Translations under genes and position numbers: made by a program
Assembly (NCBI RefSeq): GCF_023715785.1
Contig: NZ_JAMBOX010000002.1
Span: 372,001-436,000, forward strand
Direction of reading: 5' to 3'
DNA length: 64,000 nucleotides
DNA from: Neobacillus niacini
Lineage (GTDB): Bacteria; Bacillota; Bacilli; Bacillales; Cytobacillaceae
In this document: in pieces, positions 8,023 to 16,628 of the stretch
How the letters are laid out: every line of letters starts with the position of its first letter
Position numbering within the stretch: the first letter of the stretch is position 1
The notes under the pieces: model-generated
Databases searched by the model: none
Told to the model about the DNA's origin: nothing
Seen by the model: only the letters and a program-made list of their open reading frames with translations

Positions 8023-8790
8023 ATGGAAATGATTTTAGAGGCAAAAGCAGTAAGTAAAGTATTCGGCGGAAAACGAAATCAGTTTAAGGCACTTCATGAT
8101 ATCGACCTAAATATAGCGAAAGGGGAATTCGTCGGAGTGATGGGGCCATCCGGTGCCGGGAAATCGACATTGCTCAATGTTCTATCTACGATTGAAGTCC
8201 CAACATCAGGAAAGATTCAGTTTGATGGAGTGGAATTGACAAAAATGAAGGAGCGGCAGTTGACGGAGTTCAGACGGGATAAGATGGGATTTATTTTTCA
8301 GGACTATAACCTGTTGGATACGTTAACGGTTGGGGAAAATATTATGCTGCCGTTGGCGTTTACGCACATGCCGGCAGAGCAAATCAAACAAAGAGTAACC
8401 GAATTAGCCAGGCAGTTTGGGATTGAAGGAATGCTTGAAAAATATCCATACGAAATCTCGGGTGGGCAGCAGCAACGGACAGCCGTATGCCGGGCGCTTT
8501 CTAGCAATCCAAGACTGCTGTTTGCCGATGAGCCAACAGGTGCCCTGGATTCAAAATCGGCGTTCCAACTCTTGGAAACCTTATCTAAGCTTAATCAGGA
8601 ACGGCAGGCGACGATTTTAATGGTAACACATGACCCATATGCGGCGAGCTTCTGTTCTCGGGTCATATTCATTAAAGATGGCAGCCTGTACACAGAAATT
8701 CGCAGAGGCGAGCAGACAAGGAAACAGCTGTTCCAGCAAATTCTCAATATCCTTTCGACGATTGGGGGCGGACAGTATGACGTTGTATAG
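8023..8790 (+). CDS. BceA-type ABC transporter ATPase (antimicrobial peptide resistance)
   Basis: 255 residues with Walker A GPSGAGKST (about residue 41), Q-loop FIFQDYNLL, signature ISGGQQQR and Walker B LLFADEPTGALD. It is a LolD/MacB-like ATPase, closest in length and context to BceA, and would power release of peptide antibiotics such as bacitracin from their lipid targets and signal flux to the kinase. The ATG at 8023 is nine bases after GGGG; upstream in-frame ATGs (7957, 8008, 8014) are less likely because family homology begins after residue 3 of this start. Its end overlaps the permease start by 14 bases. Confidence 0.88.
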   Translation: MEMILEAKAVSKVFGGKRNQFKALHDIDLNIAKGEFVGVMGPSGAGKSTLLNVLSTIEVPTSGKIQFDGVELTKMKERQLTEFRRDKMGFIFQDYNLLDTLTVGENIMLPLAFTHMPAEQIKQRVTELARQFGIEGMLEKYPYEISGGQQQRTAVCRALSSNPRLLFADEPTGALDSKSAFQLLETLSKLNQERQATILMVTHDPYAASFCSRVIFIKDGSLYTEIRRGEQTRKQLFQQILNILSTIGGGQYDVV

Positions 8791-10702
8791 TCTGGCAAGA
8801 AAAAATATTGTCCAAAACATCCGCCAATACATGCTTTACCTGTATTCAATGGTCATCAGTGTTGCGATTTATTTTACCTTTGTTTCACTTCAGTATAATC
8901 AGCAATTGCTGGATTCTACCGTTACACTTGGAAAAATCGAATCAGCCTTTTTTGCCGCATCTGTCATTCTTATTATTTTTGCGGCGATCTTCATTTGGTA
9001 TTCCAATTCCTTTTTTACGAGAACTCGAAAAAAGGAAGTTGGTCTATACGCCTTGTTCGGCATGAGCAAGAAAAAAATTGGCACCCTGCTATTTTACGAA
9101 AATATCATCATTGGAGCCATCGCCTTGATGATTGGAATCGGTCTTGGCATCCTGTTTTCGAAGCTGTTTATGATGATTATTTTTAAAATAATGGGCTTTT
9201 CACTTGAAGTCACCTTTCACCTTTCAAACATGGCTTTCTTGCAGACCATCGTTGTATTTGCGCTGATTATTCTGGTCACATCGATTCACAGCTATCGGTT
9301 AATTTACCGTTTTTCCCTGTCGGAGCTGTTTAAAGCAGAAAGAAAAGGCGAGAGGCTGGCGAAAGGCTCACCGATCACCAGCATCTTGGCTGTGCTCTTC
9401 ATTGGGGCTGCATATACATTGTTTCTGAACCCTAATGGTCTCGAATTGATCGATAATGACGGGCTGCGAATCTTAACGGCAACAGGCTCATTGATCATCG
9501 GTTCCTATTTATTTATGAATTCGCTTGTGACTTTCCTGTTAAAGGCGATACGGAAGGTCCCGCCGATTTTTTTAGCAGGGAAGAATTTGCTCAGCATCAC
9601 GAATTTATTATACCGATTCAAGGGCAATGTGCTGATTTTGACGGTTATTTCTTTATTGAGCACTGTCACGCTGTTTGCTTGTACCACGACGTTGGGGTTT
9701 TACTCTAATTTGGATCACATTTCCAAATTGAATAATCCATATTCTTATATGTTTAATTTAAAGAATGAGAAGGCGGAAGCGGAGATAAACAGCTTACTGA
9801 AACAAGGAGGTGGCAATGAACTTTCGTATTCCTATCAGCTCGAATATTTGACAATGAAGCCAGGTGCGACAGGAATTCCACGGGTTCCTGGATTCTTCCA
9901 GAACATGTTGATTTCGGAATCCTCTTTTCAGCAGCTCATGCAGCTTAGAGGAACGAACGTGTCGGTTGATTTAGGAAGAGGTGAGGCGATTGCCTTTTAT
10001 GATGGCAATATGGATGTGAAATCCGATCCGTTCACTGGCAAAAAGGTGAAACTGCCCAGCGGCGAGGAATTGACTATTTCCAAATATAAGTCTTATAGCT
10101 TTCTTAACCAAGGAAATATGCTTTTTCCGCTTGTAGTCGACGAGGAGCTTTATAAGGAATTAAAAACAGAGATCACACCTGAAACATTGAAAATTTATAA
10201 AGTTGCTAACGAGAAAAACTTGAGCAAGCTGGATGGAGAAATAACAGAGATCGCCGATCCGCTGACAGGACGTGATGATGGTGTGATTTATTCAAGCTTT
10301 TATGAACAATACCATTACGGGATGGAAACATATGGCCTGATGATTTTTATCGGCGGCTTTCTCGGTCTAGTGTTTTTGGCGGCCACCGGGAGCATGATCT
10401 ATTTTAAACAGTTGATGGAAGCCGTCTCTGACAAAGGACGTTATCAGATCCTTAGGAAAATCGGCATTCCGGAAACAGAGGTAAAGAAATCGGTAGCGAG
10501 ACAGGTATGGTTTGTCTTTGCTCTGCCGCTGCTGCTGGCTTTTTGCAATAGTGCCTTGATTAGCTATTGTATGGGTGAGTTTATCCAAATCTCGATGCTG
10601 GTTCCGTTTACGGTTTGTTTGGCAGTGTATCTCTTGATTTATGCTAGCTACTTTATTCTGACCAACTACAGTTATTTGAGAATTATAAAACCAAGCTCAT
10701 GA
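8777..10702 (+). CDS. BceB-type ABC transporter permease (FtsX-like)
   Basis: 641 residues, about ten membrane segments, with a large extracellular domain between segments seven and eight (about residues 330-520), the hallmark of BceB-type permeases (usual length about 640-670). Starts MTLYSLARKNI inside the ATPase gene, the standard position. It binds peptide antibiotic-lipid complexes and activates the partner kinase by direct contact. An upstream in-frame start at 8630 would lie within the ATPase gene and is rejected. The terminator hairpin overlaps its stop codon. Confidence 0.88.
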   Translation: MTLYSLARKNIVQNIRQYMLYLYSMVISVAIYFTFVSLQYNQQLLDSTVTLGKIESAFFAASVILIIFAAIFIWYSNSFFTRTRKKEVGLYALFGMSKKKIGTLLFYENIIIGAIALMIGIGLGILFSKLFMMIIFKIMGFSLEVTFHLSNMAFLQTIVVFALIILVTSIHSYRLIYRFSLSELFKAERKGERLAKGSPITSILAVLFIGAAYTLFLNPNGLELIDNDGLRILTATGSLIIGSYLFMNSLVTFLLKAIRKVPPIFLAGKNLLSITNLLYRFKGNVLILTVISLLSTVTLFACTTTLGFYSNLDHISKLNNPYSYMFNLKNEKAEAEINSLLKQGGGNELSYSYQLEYLTMKPGATGIPRVPGFFQNMLISESSFQQLMQLRGTNVSVDLGRGEAIAFYDGNMDVKSDPFTGKKVKLPSGEELTISKYKSYSFLNQGNMLFPLVVDEELYKELKTEITPETLKIYKVANEKNLSKLDGEITEIADPLTGRDDGVIYSSFYEQYHYGMETYGLMIFIGGFLGLVFLAATGSMIYFKQLMEAVSDKGRYQILRKIGIPETEVKKSVARQVWFVFALPLLLAFCNSALISYCMGEFIQISMLVPFTVCLAVYLLIYASYFILTNYSYLRIIKPSS

Positions 10703-10720
10703 TGCTGAGCTTGGTTTTTA
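10691..10720. terminator. Terminator between bceB-like and bceS-like genes
   Basis: Perfect 9-bp hairpin CCAAGCTCA/TGAGCTTGG with TTTTT on the + side and TTTTATAA on the - side; between convergent genes. Confidence 0.9.
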
Positions 10721-11695
10721 AAATTGAAGAAGTTGTTCGCTCCGGTCCGGAAAATAGATCGTCGCTGTTGTTCCTTTACCAGGGGAGGACGTGAGAGAAA
10801 GACGATGTCCTAATTTATCAGCCGTTTTCTTTGCCAAATACAGTCCCATTCCGGTTGACCGCTGGTGAGTTCTGCCGTTACTGCCGGTAAAGCCTTGTTC
10901 AAACACGCGTGGCAGGTCCTCAGGCGGAATTCCAATACCAGTATCGCAAATCTGCAATTCTCGTGCTTCGGGGTTGACCGTAATGGTAATTTCTCCGTGG
11001 TCACCCGTATACTTCAATGAGTTGGACAACAGCTGGCGAATCAAATAGGTTAAGCCTTTTTTATCGCTAAAAATCGTTGCCGGCTTAAGGTTTAAGGTAA
11101 GTTTGATTTTTTTCGCAATAAAGCTTTTCATTTCAGTCTTAATAATCTCTTTGATTAATTTCTCCAAATCAATTTCCTGAATCAAATAATCTTTATTAAA
11201 TTCGTGGAGTCTGGTAAAGTAGAGTGCTTGCTCCACATATCCTTCTATTTTATTGATTTCTTCTGTTAAACTGTGAGAATTGACTTCCGTTTCGAGTAGC
11301 AGACGGCTGACGGAAATCGGTGTTTTGATTTCATGAAACCACTGGGTCATAAATTCAAGCTGCTCTTTGGCGGTTTGGTTCTGTTCTTGGATTGTCTCAA
11401 GATAATGCTCCTGCCATTTTCTAAAGGCCTGTACATAGACCTCTTGTTCATGAGTTAGGGCCACAGGTAGCTCTTCGAACGATTCCCAACTTTTGAGCTG
11501 ATTTCTTTTGAAAAAATAACCCCCAATGAAAAAGCAGGCAAATATGATGAATGAGATGATGACCAAATAGATAAGACTGCTAACGGCAACGGTCAGTTTT
11601 GGGTCTACGCTAACCAAGACAGCGATAAAGAGTAACACAAAAAAGAAGGTAATCAGCTGCCATTTTTGATCGGCGACATAGTGTTTAAGATTCAT
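10718..11695 (-). CDS. BceS-type intramembrane-sensing histidine kinase
   Basis: 325 residues. Two membrane helices (about 13-29 and 36-62) with almost no extracellular loop, the intramembrane-sensing kinase architecture. H-box FHEIKTPIS (His121), N-box LLSNSLKYTG, G1 ICDTGIGIP, G2 STGMGLYLAKK are intact. It senses the activity of the adjacent BceAB-like transporter rather than the antibiotic itself and phosphorylates the response regulator. ATG overlaps the regulator's TGA (ATGA), so the two are translationally coupled. Confidence 0.92.
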   Translation of the reverse strand: MNLKHYVADQKWQLITFFFVLLFIAVLVSVDPKLTVAVSSLIYLVIISFIIFACFFIGGYFFKRNQLKSWESFEELPVALTHEQEVYVQAFRKWQEHYLETIQEQNQTAKEQLEFMTQWFHEIKTPISVSRLLLETEVNSHSLTEEINKIEGYVEQALYFTRLHEFNKDYLIQEIDLEKLIKEIIKTEMKSFIAKKIKLTLNLKPATIFSDKKGLTYLIRQLLSNSLKYTGDHGEITITVNPEARELQICDTGIGIPPEDLPRVFEQGFTGSNGRTHQRSTGMGLYLAKKTADKLGHRLSLTSSPGKGTTATIYFPDRSEQLLQF

Positions 11696-12366
11696 GGGAT
11701 GATATATCCTTGTCTTTTTTTCGTTTCGATAAATTCAGGGAGACCCAGTTCCTCCAATTTCCGCCGCAAGCGGGCAATATTGACCGTAAGTGTATTATCG
11801 TCGATAAAATTCTCGCTTTCCCAGAGAGCCTGCATCAATTCATCGCGGGATAAAATACTTTCCTTCTTTTTCAGCATTAGATAAAGGATCTGAAATTCAT
11901 TTTTCGTTAAATCCATTTCTGTGTCATGATAGGAAATGGTAGCTTTGCTGATGTTCAGGATTAACCCTTTATGCTCCAAGAAATCATGATCCTCCTGCTG
12001 ATAGGTATACGTTCTTCTTAAAATCGCATTTATTTTTGCAAGCAATACCTCAAGTGAGAAAGGTTTCTGGATAAAATCATCTCCGCCCATGTTCATCGCC
12101 ATAACTATGTCCATGTTTTGGTCGCGCGATGAAATAAAAATGATCGGCACATTGGAAAGTTGGCGGAATTTCCCGCACCAATAAAAGCCGTCATAGACTG
12201 GAAGGTTGATATCCAAAAGCACCAGATGGGGCTTAATGGCTAGAAACTGAGTGTCGAGATTTTCAAATTCGGTTGCACTGTAGGCTTCAAACTTCCATTT
12301 CGTTAGATGTTCAGAAATGATAGAACTAATTTTGGCATCATCTTCAATGATCATTACTTTGTACAT
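11692..12366 (-). CDS. BceR-type response regulator (OmpR family)
   Basis: 224 residues. Receiver domain with acidic pair EDD (residues 8-10), phospho-acceptor Asp52 in LLDINLP and a conserved Lys in QKPFS; C-terminal OmpR/PhoB winged helix ending in a hairpin near the C-terminus. It should bind the TNACA-N4-TGTAA-like operator before the ATPase gene. I take the ATG giving MYKVMIIEDD; a GTG three codons upstream is possible, and the ribosome binding site is weak for both. Confidence 0.92.
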   Translation of the reverse strand: MYKVMIIEDDAKISSIISEHLTKWKFEAYSATEFENLDTQFLAIKPHLVLLDINLPVYDGFYWCGKFRQLSNVPIIFISSRDQNMDIVMAMNMGGDDFIQKPFSLEVLLAKINAILRRTYTYQQEDHDFLEHKGLILNISKATISYHDTEMDLTKNEFQILYLMLKKKESILSRDELMQALWESENFIDDNTLTVNIARLRRKLEELGLPEFIETKKRQGYIIP

Positions 12367-12538
12367 TAATATCACAACCAGTTTTTGTTATTTGATTCTA
12401 TTATACTGATTATTTACAATTGGAAGGAATTTTTTTGATTTATAGGATAAAAGTAGGAAAAATATATTCATAATTTTATAAAAGTTTGCTATGATTACAC
12501 TGCCTAAATGGTAATTTTATTTATGGGGATGGATGTTG

Positions 12539-13048
12539 ATGAAAAAGTGGGTAAAGCAGATAGATCCAAACAATAAGTATGGCGGTGCGTTTATTTTAGG
12601 AGATAGAAATGTGGAGCTGCCGTCAACAGCTGTCGTATCGGTAACGAGAGGGGAACAGTTCAACATTCCAAGGCTGATTATTAACGGGTTTTTAAACCAA
12701 ATGATCATGAAAGCGATGAGCAAAAATGAAGATTTGCTGTATGCAGAGTTAAGGGGGCAATTAGAGGGAGGAATCGGCCAAACGATGACAGTTTGGAAGG
12801 CGGGGAAGGAGATGAATTCGTTCCGGACCAGCGGGATGCACAATTTTTCCCGAAAATTCTTTAGCTGGGTGTTTTATAGCGGCAAGGTTCAATCCTACTT
12901 TTTAACCTGGAAGGCGAATGGACACATCCCGAGTTATGACGAGGCTTCAGAGATTGTGACCACCTATGGCCGGCATTTTGATGGCGGCAAACTAGTCAAG
13001 AAGGCATCACAGCCTCCTAATGAATTATCTGATCAAAAACCAAGTTGA
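12539..13048 (+). CDS. Hypothetical protein, possible DUF3291/monooxygenase-like alpha-beta barrel
   Basis: 169 residues, soluble. The central part (TMTVWKAGKEMNSFRTSG, then HNFSRKFFSWVF) looks like the ferredoxin-like alpha-beta barrel of DUF3291 or antibiotic-monooxygenase-type proteins, where an exclusion of a Trp-His-rich helix follows a strand. This is a weak resemblance and no catalytic role is claimed. GGGGATGG precedes it; ATG at 12533 is an alternative start. Monocistronic between the Bce module and a terminator. Confidence 0.65.
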   Translation: MKKWVKQIDPNNKYGGAFILGDRNVELPSTAVVSVTRGEQFNIPRLIINGFLNQMIMKAMSKNEDLLYAELRGQLEGGIGQTMTVWKAGKEMNSFRTSGMHNFSRKFFSWVFYSGKVQSYFLTWKANGHIPSYDEASEIVTTYGRHFDGGKLVKKASQPPNELSDQKPS

Positions 13049-13058
13049 GTTATATAAA

Positions 13059-13093
13059 AACCCGGCCGCCAATCGTATGATGGCGGCCGGGTT
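13059..13093 (-). terminator. Terminator of the phosphonate operon
   Basis: Perfect 13-bp hairpin, arms AACCCGGCCGCCA and TGGCGGCCGGGTT, followed on the - strand by TTTTATATAA. The + strand side is poor in T. Confidence 0.92.
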
Positions 13094-13103
13094 CCGTTAA
13101 TAG

Positions 13104-14744
13104 CTATTTCACCGCTTTTCGCGTGCTTTCTGATGCGAAGTCGGCAAAAATAACGAGAATCATATAACAAAGAATCAATAATGTAATATCCGTATATTGA
13201 AAATAGCTCATTGCCAGCTTAAATTCCATTCCCAAACCGCCGGCGCCAACAAAACCAACGACAATCGTGGTTCTCATGATCACTTCCCAGCGATACAGAA
13301 TATAGGTGAGAAAGCGCGGCATCACAATGGGAAGAATGCCATAAAAGAACGTTTCAATTTTTGATGCACCAGCTGAAGCTAGATTCCGTATCGGCCGTGG
13401 ATCCATGTCTTCAATTACCTCGGCCCACAACTTCCCAAGAATCCCAAAGTTATGGAGTGCCAGGGCAATCGCCCCTGGCAGCAGCCCAGGTTTAAAAATG
13501 AAGATAATCATCATCGCCCATACTAATTCCGGCACAGACCGGGAGAATATATAGATGATCCGTACGATTCCATACAGTATCCAGTTATACCACCTTCTAG
13601 TCCCCGTCAGGCTGCCGTTGGCAATGTTGCTTGCGGCCGGAAGCACGGTCAAAAACGCTGCAACCGTAGAGAACCCGATTGCCATAATGCTCATTTCCAA
13701 CGTTTCATAGGTTAGCTCTAGGGCCGAAGTCCATTTACCCGCATTCAAAAAGGCCGGATTTTGTTCATTTACACCGATGAGGCCGCCGAAGAACTTGCCG
13801 GCAAATTCAAGATTGCGTTCTGAGAACAACGAGACAAGATCTGCTTTTTCCCCAATGGTAATGAACATCCACGAACCCGCGGTCAGCAAAAGTGCCCCCA
13901 AAACATGGCTCCAACCAGAACCAAGGCCACGCTTCCGCACACGAGCATTCAAACCACGCCGAACCAAGTGACTCCAGCCATCGACAAACACAACCAGTCC
14001 AATCAGGAAATAGACATATGTCCAAACTTGGTCGTATTTCAAATCCGCCAAGGCAAGCTGAATTTGATACCCTAGTCCGCCTAGCCCGACAAAGCTCATA
14101 ATCGCTGACGAACGAATCGCACATTCGAAGCGGTACATCGTGTAGCTGATCAAATCTGCCCATACCAACGGTAAATATCCATAAATCAACGTTTGCAGGC
14201 GGGATGCCCCCGATGACTTTAACGCGTCAATCGGTGATGCTGGAGCATCATTTAACATATCGGCAAAGATTCTGCCAAGAATACCGCCGTACGGAATCGC
14301 CAGCGCGAAAATCGCTGCATAGGGCGAGAAGCCCATCGCGGCTACAAACAGCCAGGCCCAAACCAGTTCATGAATCGATCTGGTAAAACCTAATATCCCT
14401 CTAAAGAAAATCTTTGAAACCAGTCTCGAGATTCTGCTGGAGGTTAACGTGCCTGAGGCGAGAACACCGACGATAAATGCATAAATAATGGCTAGAGAAA
14501 TTCCGGCCACCGCATAAGCAAGGGTGATCCAGGCAGCCTGTAGTCCGGCCAACAAAATGTCAGTAGATAAATCCGGATGAACCAAACCTTCAAAGATTTG
14601 CAGCAACGTAGGGATGCCGCCGGCATGGACCAATTCCTTACTTTCCCACTTAATGGAGAACAGACTCCACACAAACACTGCCGCCAACAACAAACTTAAC
14701 AGAAATCGTCTATGTAGTTTGATTGAAGAAGTCAGTTTATTCAT
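13104..14744 (-). CDS. phnE: Phosphonate ABC transporter permease, fused double PhnE
   Basis: 546 residues consisting of two complete PhnE-like permease domains in tandem (about 20-270 and 285-540), each with about six membrane helices and a cytoplasmic EAA-type loop (GASRLQTLIYGYLPLVW and GASKIETFFYGILPIVM). Many bacteria encode two separate permeases, phnE1 and phnE2; here they are one chain, presumably forming the whole channel. The ATG giving MNKLTSS has AAGGAG upstream; it begins 5 bases before the end of the intergenic space with phnC. Substrate may be phosphonate or phosphite. Confidence 0.9.
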   Translation of the reverse strand: MNKLTSSIKLHRRFLLSLLLAAVFVWSLFSIKWESKELVHAGGIPTLLQIFEGLVHPDLSTDILLAGLQAAWITLAYAVAGISLAIIYAFIVGVLASGTLTSSRISRLVSKIFFRGILGFTRSIHELVWAWLFVAAMGFSPYAAIFALAIPYGGILGRIFADMLNDAPASPIDALKSSGASRLQTLIYGYLPLVWADLISYTMYRFECAIRSSAIMSFVGLGGLGYQIQLALADLKYDQVWTYVYFLIGLVVFVDGWSHLVRRGLNARVRKRGLGSGWSHVLGALLLTAGSWMFITIGEKADLVSLFSERNLEFAGKFFGGLIGVNEQNPAFLNAGKWTSALELTYETLEMSIMAIGFSTVAAFLTVLPAASNIANGSLTGTRRWYNWILYGIVRIIYIFSRSVPELVWAMMIIFIFKPGLLPGAIALALHNFGILGKLWAEVIEDMDPRPIRNLASAGASKIETFFYGILPIVMPRFLTYILYRWEVIMRTTIVVGFVGAGGLGMEFKLAMSYFQYTDITLLILCYMILVIFADFASESTRKAVK

Positions 14745-15498
14745 GTTTCGACTGCTCCTTAAGGTGGTAGAGCTCCTCAAGCAGTTCATCTGTCACTTTT
14801 TCCGCCGGCAAATCGAAAAAGAGCTCCCCGTTTTTCAACGCAATGATTCTTGAAAAATATTTGCGGGCATAGTCGACAGAATGGAGGCTGGCAATTAAGG
14901 TTTGCTTTTCTTCTGCTACCAGTTTTGTCAGCATCGCCAACACATCATCGGCTCTTGCCGGGTCAAGGGAGGCAACTGGTTCATCGGCCAAGATAATTTC
15001 CGGGTTTTGCACTAATAATCTTGCCATTGCCACACGCTGCTGCTCGCCGCCGGAGAGGGTGGAGGTGATGTCATTTGCTTTATCGGCAAGGCCAACCCTG
15101 CCAAGTGACGCCATTGCTGTTTGTTTCTCCTGTGGTACAAGTAGAGAAATTAATGATTTTACCGTGCCCCAATCCGCCAGTTTTCCCGCCAGAACATTAT
15201 GAATAACCGCGAGCGGGCCGATTAAATCGAACTGTTGGCGGATGACACCAATTTTTTTCGCGAAAGCTTTTCCTTTTTTATAAAACGTAAGAGGCTGGCC
15301 GTCAATTAACAATTCACCGCTTTCAAGCGGTACAAGACCCGCGATTGTATTTAACAGTGTTGTTTTGCCGGCGCCGCTTGGCCCAATCAGCGCGACCATT
15401 TCGCCCTGTTTAATGGTAAAAGAAAGGGAAGATAGGGCTATCTTCCGCTCAAAATGTTTCGATATATTTTTTACGTTAATCATGGTTTTCGATGTCAT
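14737..15498 (-). CDS. phnC: Phosphonate ABC transporter ATPase PhnC
   Basis: 253 residues with Walker A GPSGAGKTT, signature LSGGEQQRVAMARL, Walker B IILADEPVASLDP and H-loop SLHSVDYA. It energises the double permease encoded next. The ATG giving MTSKTMINV follows AGGTGG by eight bases; an in-frame GTG four codons upstream is possible. Its stop is 4 bases after the phnE start codon region, so the genes overlap slightly. Confidence 0.92.
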   Translation of the reverse strand: MTSKTMINVKNISKHFERKIALSSLSFTIKQGEMVALIGPSGAGKTTLLNTIAGLVPLESGELLIDGQPLTFYKKGKAFAKKIGVIRQQFDLIGPLAVIHNVLAGKLADWGTVKSLISLLVPQEKQTAMASLGRVGLADKANDITSTLSGGEQQRVAMARLLVQNPEIILADEPVASLDPARADDVLAMLTKLVAEEKQTLIASLHSVDYARKYFSRIIALKNGELFFDLPAEKVTDELLEELYHLKEQSKHE

Positions 15499-15513
15499 GG
15501 GTGACCCCACCTA

Positions 15514-16413
15514 CTATTTAATAATCTTCAATTCCTTTGCAACCTGTTCAATTTTTCCGTAGTTTTTATTGTTAGTTTCAATAAACTTATCTGTTTGGAA
15601 CAGGTCGACGATTTCCTGCTGCTCGCCATTGAAGGAAAGGAGGGCGTCTTTTACTTTGTCCTTCGTGCCCTTGCCAAACACGTCTTCAACATTACTATTG
15701 ATTGTCCAGTTATAGTCATAATAATCAGGTGTTGTGTAGAAAACCTTCACTTTATTGGTATCGACTTTTCCTTCCTTCACAGCTGCTTCCCAAACAGAAA
15801 TATTCAATGCACCTGCCTGGAAAGATCCTGATTCAACTAATTTATAGGTTGTGTCATGCGAGCCGGAAAAATTAGGCTTGCCATTAAAATCTTTGTTCGG
15901 ATCGATGCCTGCTTCAGATAAGAAGTAGCGCGGCATCAAGTGACCTGATGTGGAGCTTTCACTTCCAAAAGTAAAGGACTTGCCTTTTAAATCTTCTAAG
16001 GACTTGATGCCTGAGTCTGCTTGGGTGATAAACACCGATTGGAACTCAGCATCGCGTGGACGTTGGACGATGGATTCTGCATCAGGTACCAAATTTCGTG
16101 CTTGTACACTAGTCAATCCGCCAAACCAAGCCATATGGATTTCACCGCGCTGGAAGCCGGTAACCAAGGCTGCATAGTCAACAGACGGAACAAACTCCAC
16201 TTTTAAACCTGTTTTTTCACTTATATATTTTGCAACGCCATCCATTCCTTTTTGGAGGTCGGCAGCATTTTGGTCAGGAATTGCCCCGATTTTGAAAACT
16301 TCTTCGGTTTTTGTATCTTTCTTTTCATCTGTTTCCTTTTCTTTTTCTTGGCCGCAGGCAGCCAATGAAAATACCATCAAAGCTGTAATCACTAAAGTTA
16401 GCCATTTTTTCAT
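15514..16413 (-). CDS. phnD: Phosphonate/phosphite-binding lipoprotein PhnD
   Basis: 299 residues with a lipoprotein signal: Lys-rich start, hydrophobic core and lipobox LAAC (Cys20), followed by a Lys/Glu-rich linker. The mature part is a type-2 periplasmic-binding fold of the PhnD family (GAIPDQNAADLQKGM, EFVPSVDYAALVTGF, GSESSTSGHLMPRYFL). It captures the ligand outside the membrane. Whether it prefers phosphonates, phosphite or an analogue cannot be told. First gene of phnD-phnC-phnE; no C-P lyase or phosphonatase genes are in the window. Confidence 0.93.
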   Translation of the reverse strand: MKKWLTLVITALMVFSLAACGQEKEKETDEKKDTKTEEVFKIGAIPDQNAADLQKGMDGVAKYISEKTGLKVEFVPSVDYAALVTGFQRGEIHMAWFGGLTSVQARNLVPDAESIVQRPRDAEFQSVFITQADSGIKSLEDLKGKSFTFGSESSTSGHLMPRYFLSEAGIDPNKDFNGKPNFSGSHDTTYKLVESGSFQAGALNISVWEAAVKEGKVDTNKVKVFYTTPDYYDYNWTINSNVEDVFGKGTKDKVKDALLSFNGEQQEIVDLFQTDKFIETNNKNYGKIEQVAKELKIIK

Positions 16414-16578
16414 CTGATAATCTCCTTGTGTGTAAAAAATAGTAAGCCTTATCCATTATAAAAAAAATGCTTGGATTTTATAAATTCAATTTATCTATTT
16501 ATTAGTTTGAAACCTATCTATTTTATCGATGTGTCGATGTGTTGTTTTAAAAGACCCCTAGTCAATGATGGTAATAAA

Positions 16579-16619
16579 AAGGGGTACCCAAGTGAATTTT
16601 TATTCATTGGGTACCCCTT
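16579..16619 (-). terminator. Terminator of yfmM
   Basis: Very long hairpin: arms include AAGGGGTACCCA and TGGGTACCCCTT plus further pairs inward; followed on the - strand by TTTTTATTA. Confidence 0.9.
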
Positions 16620-16628
16620 AAGCTTTAT

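Noticed and set aside
13807..14163. 118-codon frame inside phnE
   Set aside because: Shadow frame; the phnE frame carries two family domains over the same bases.
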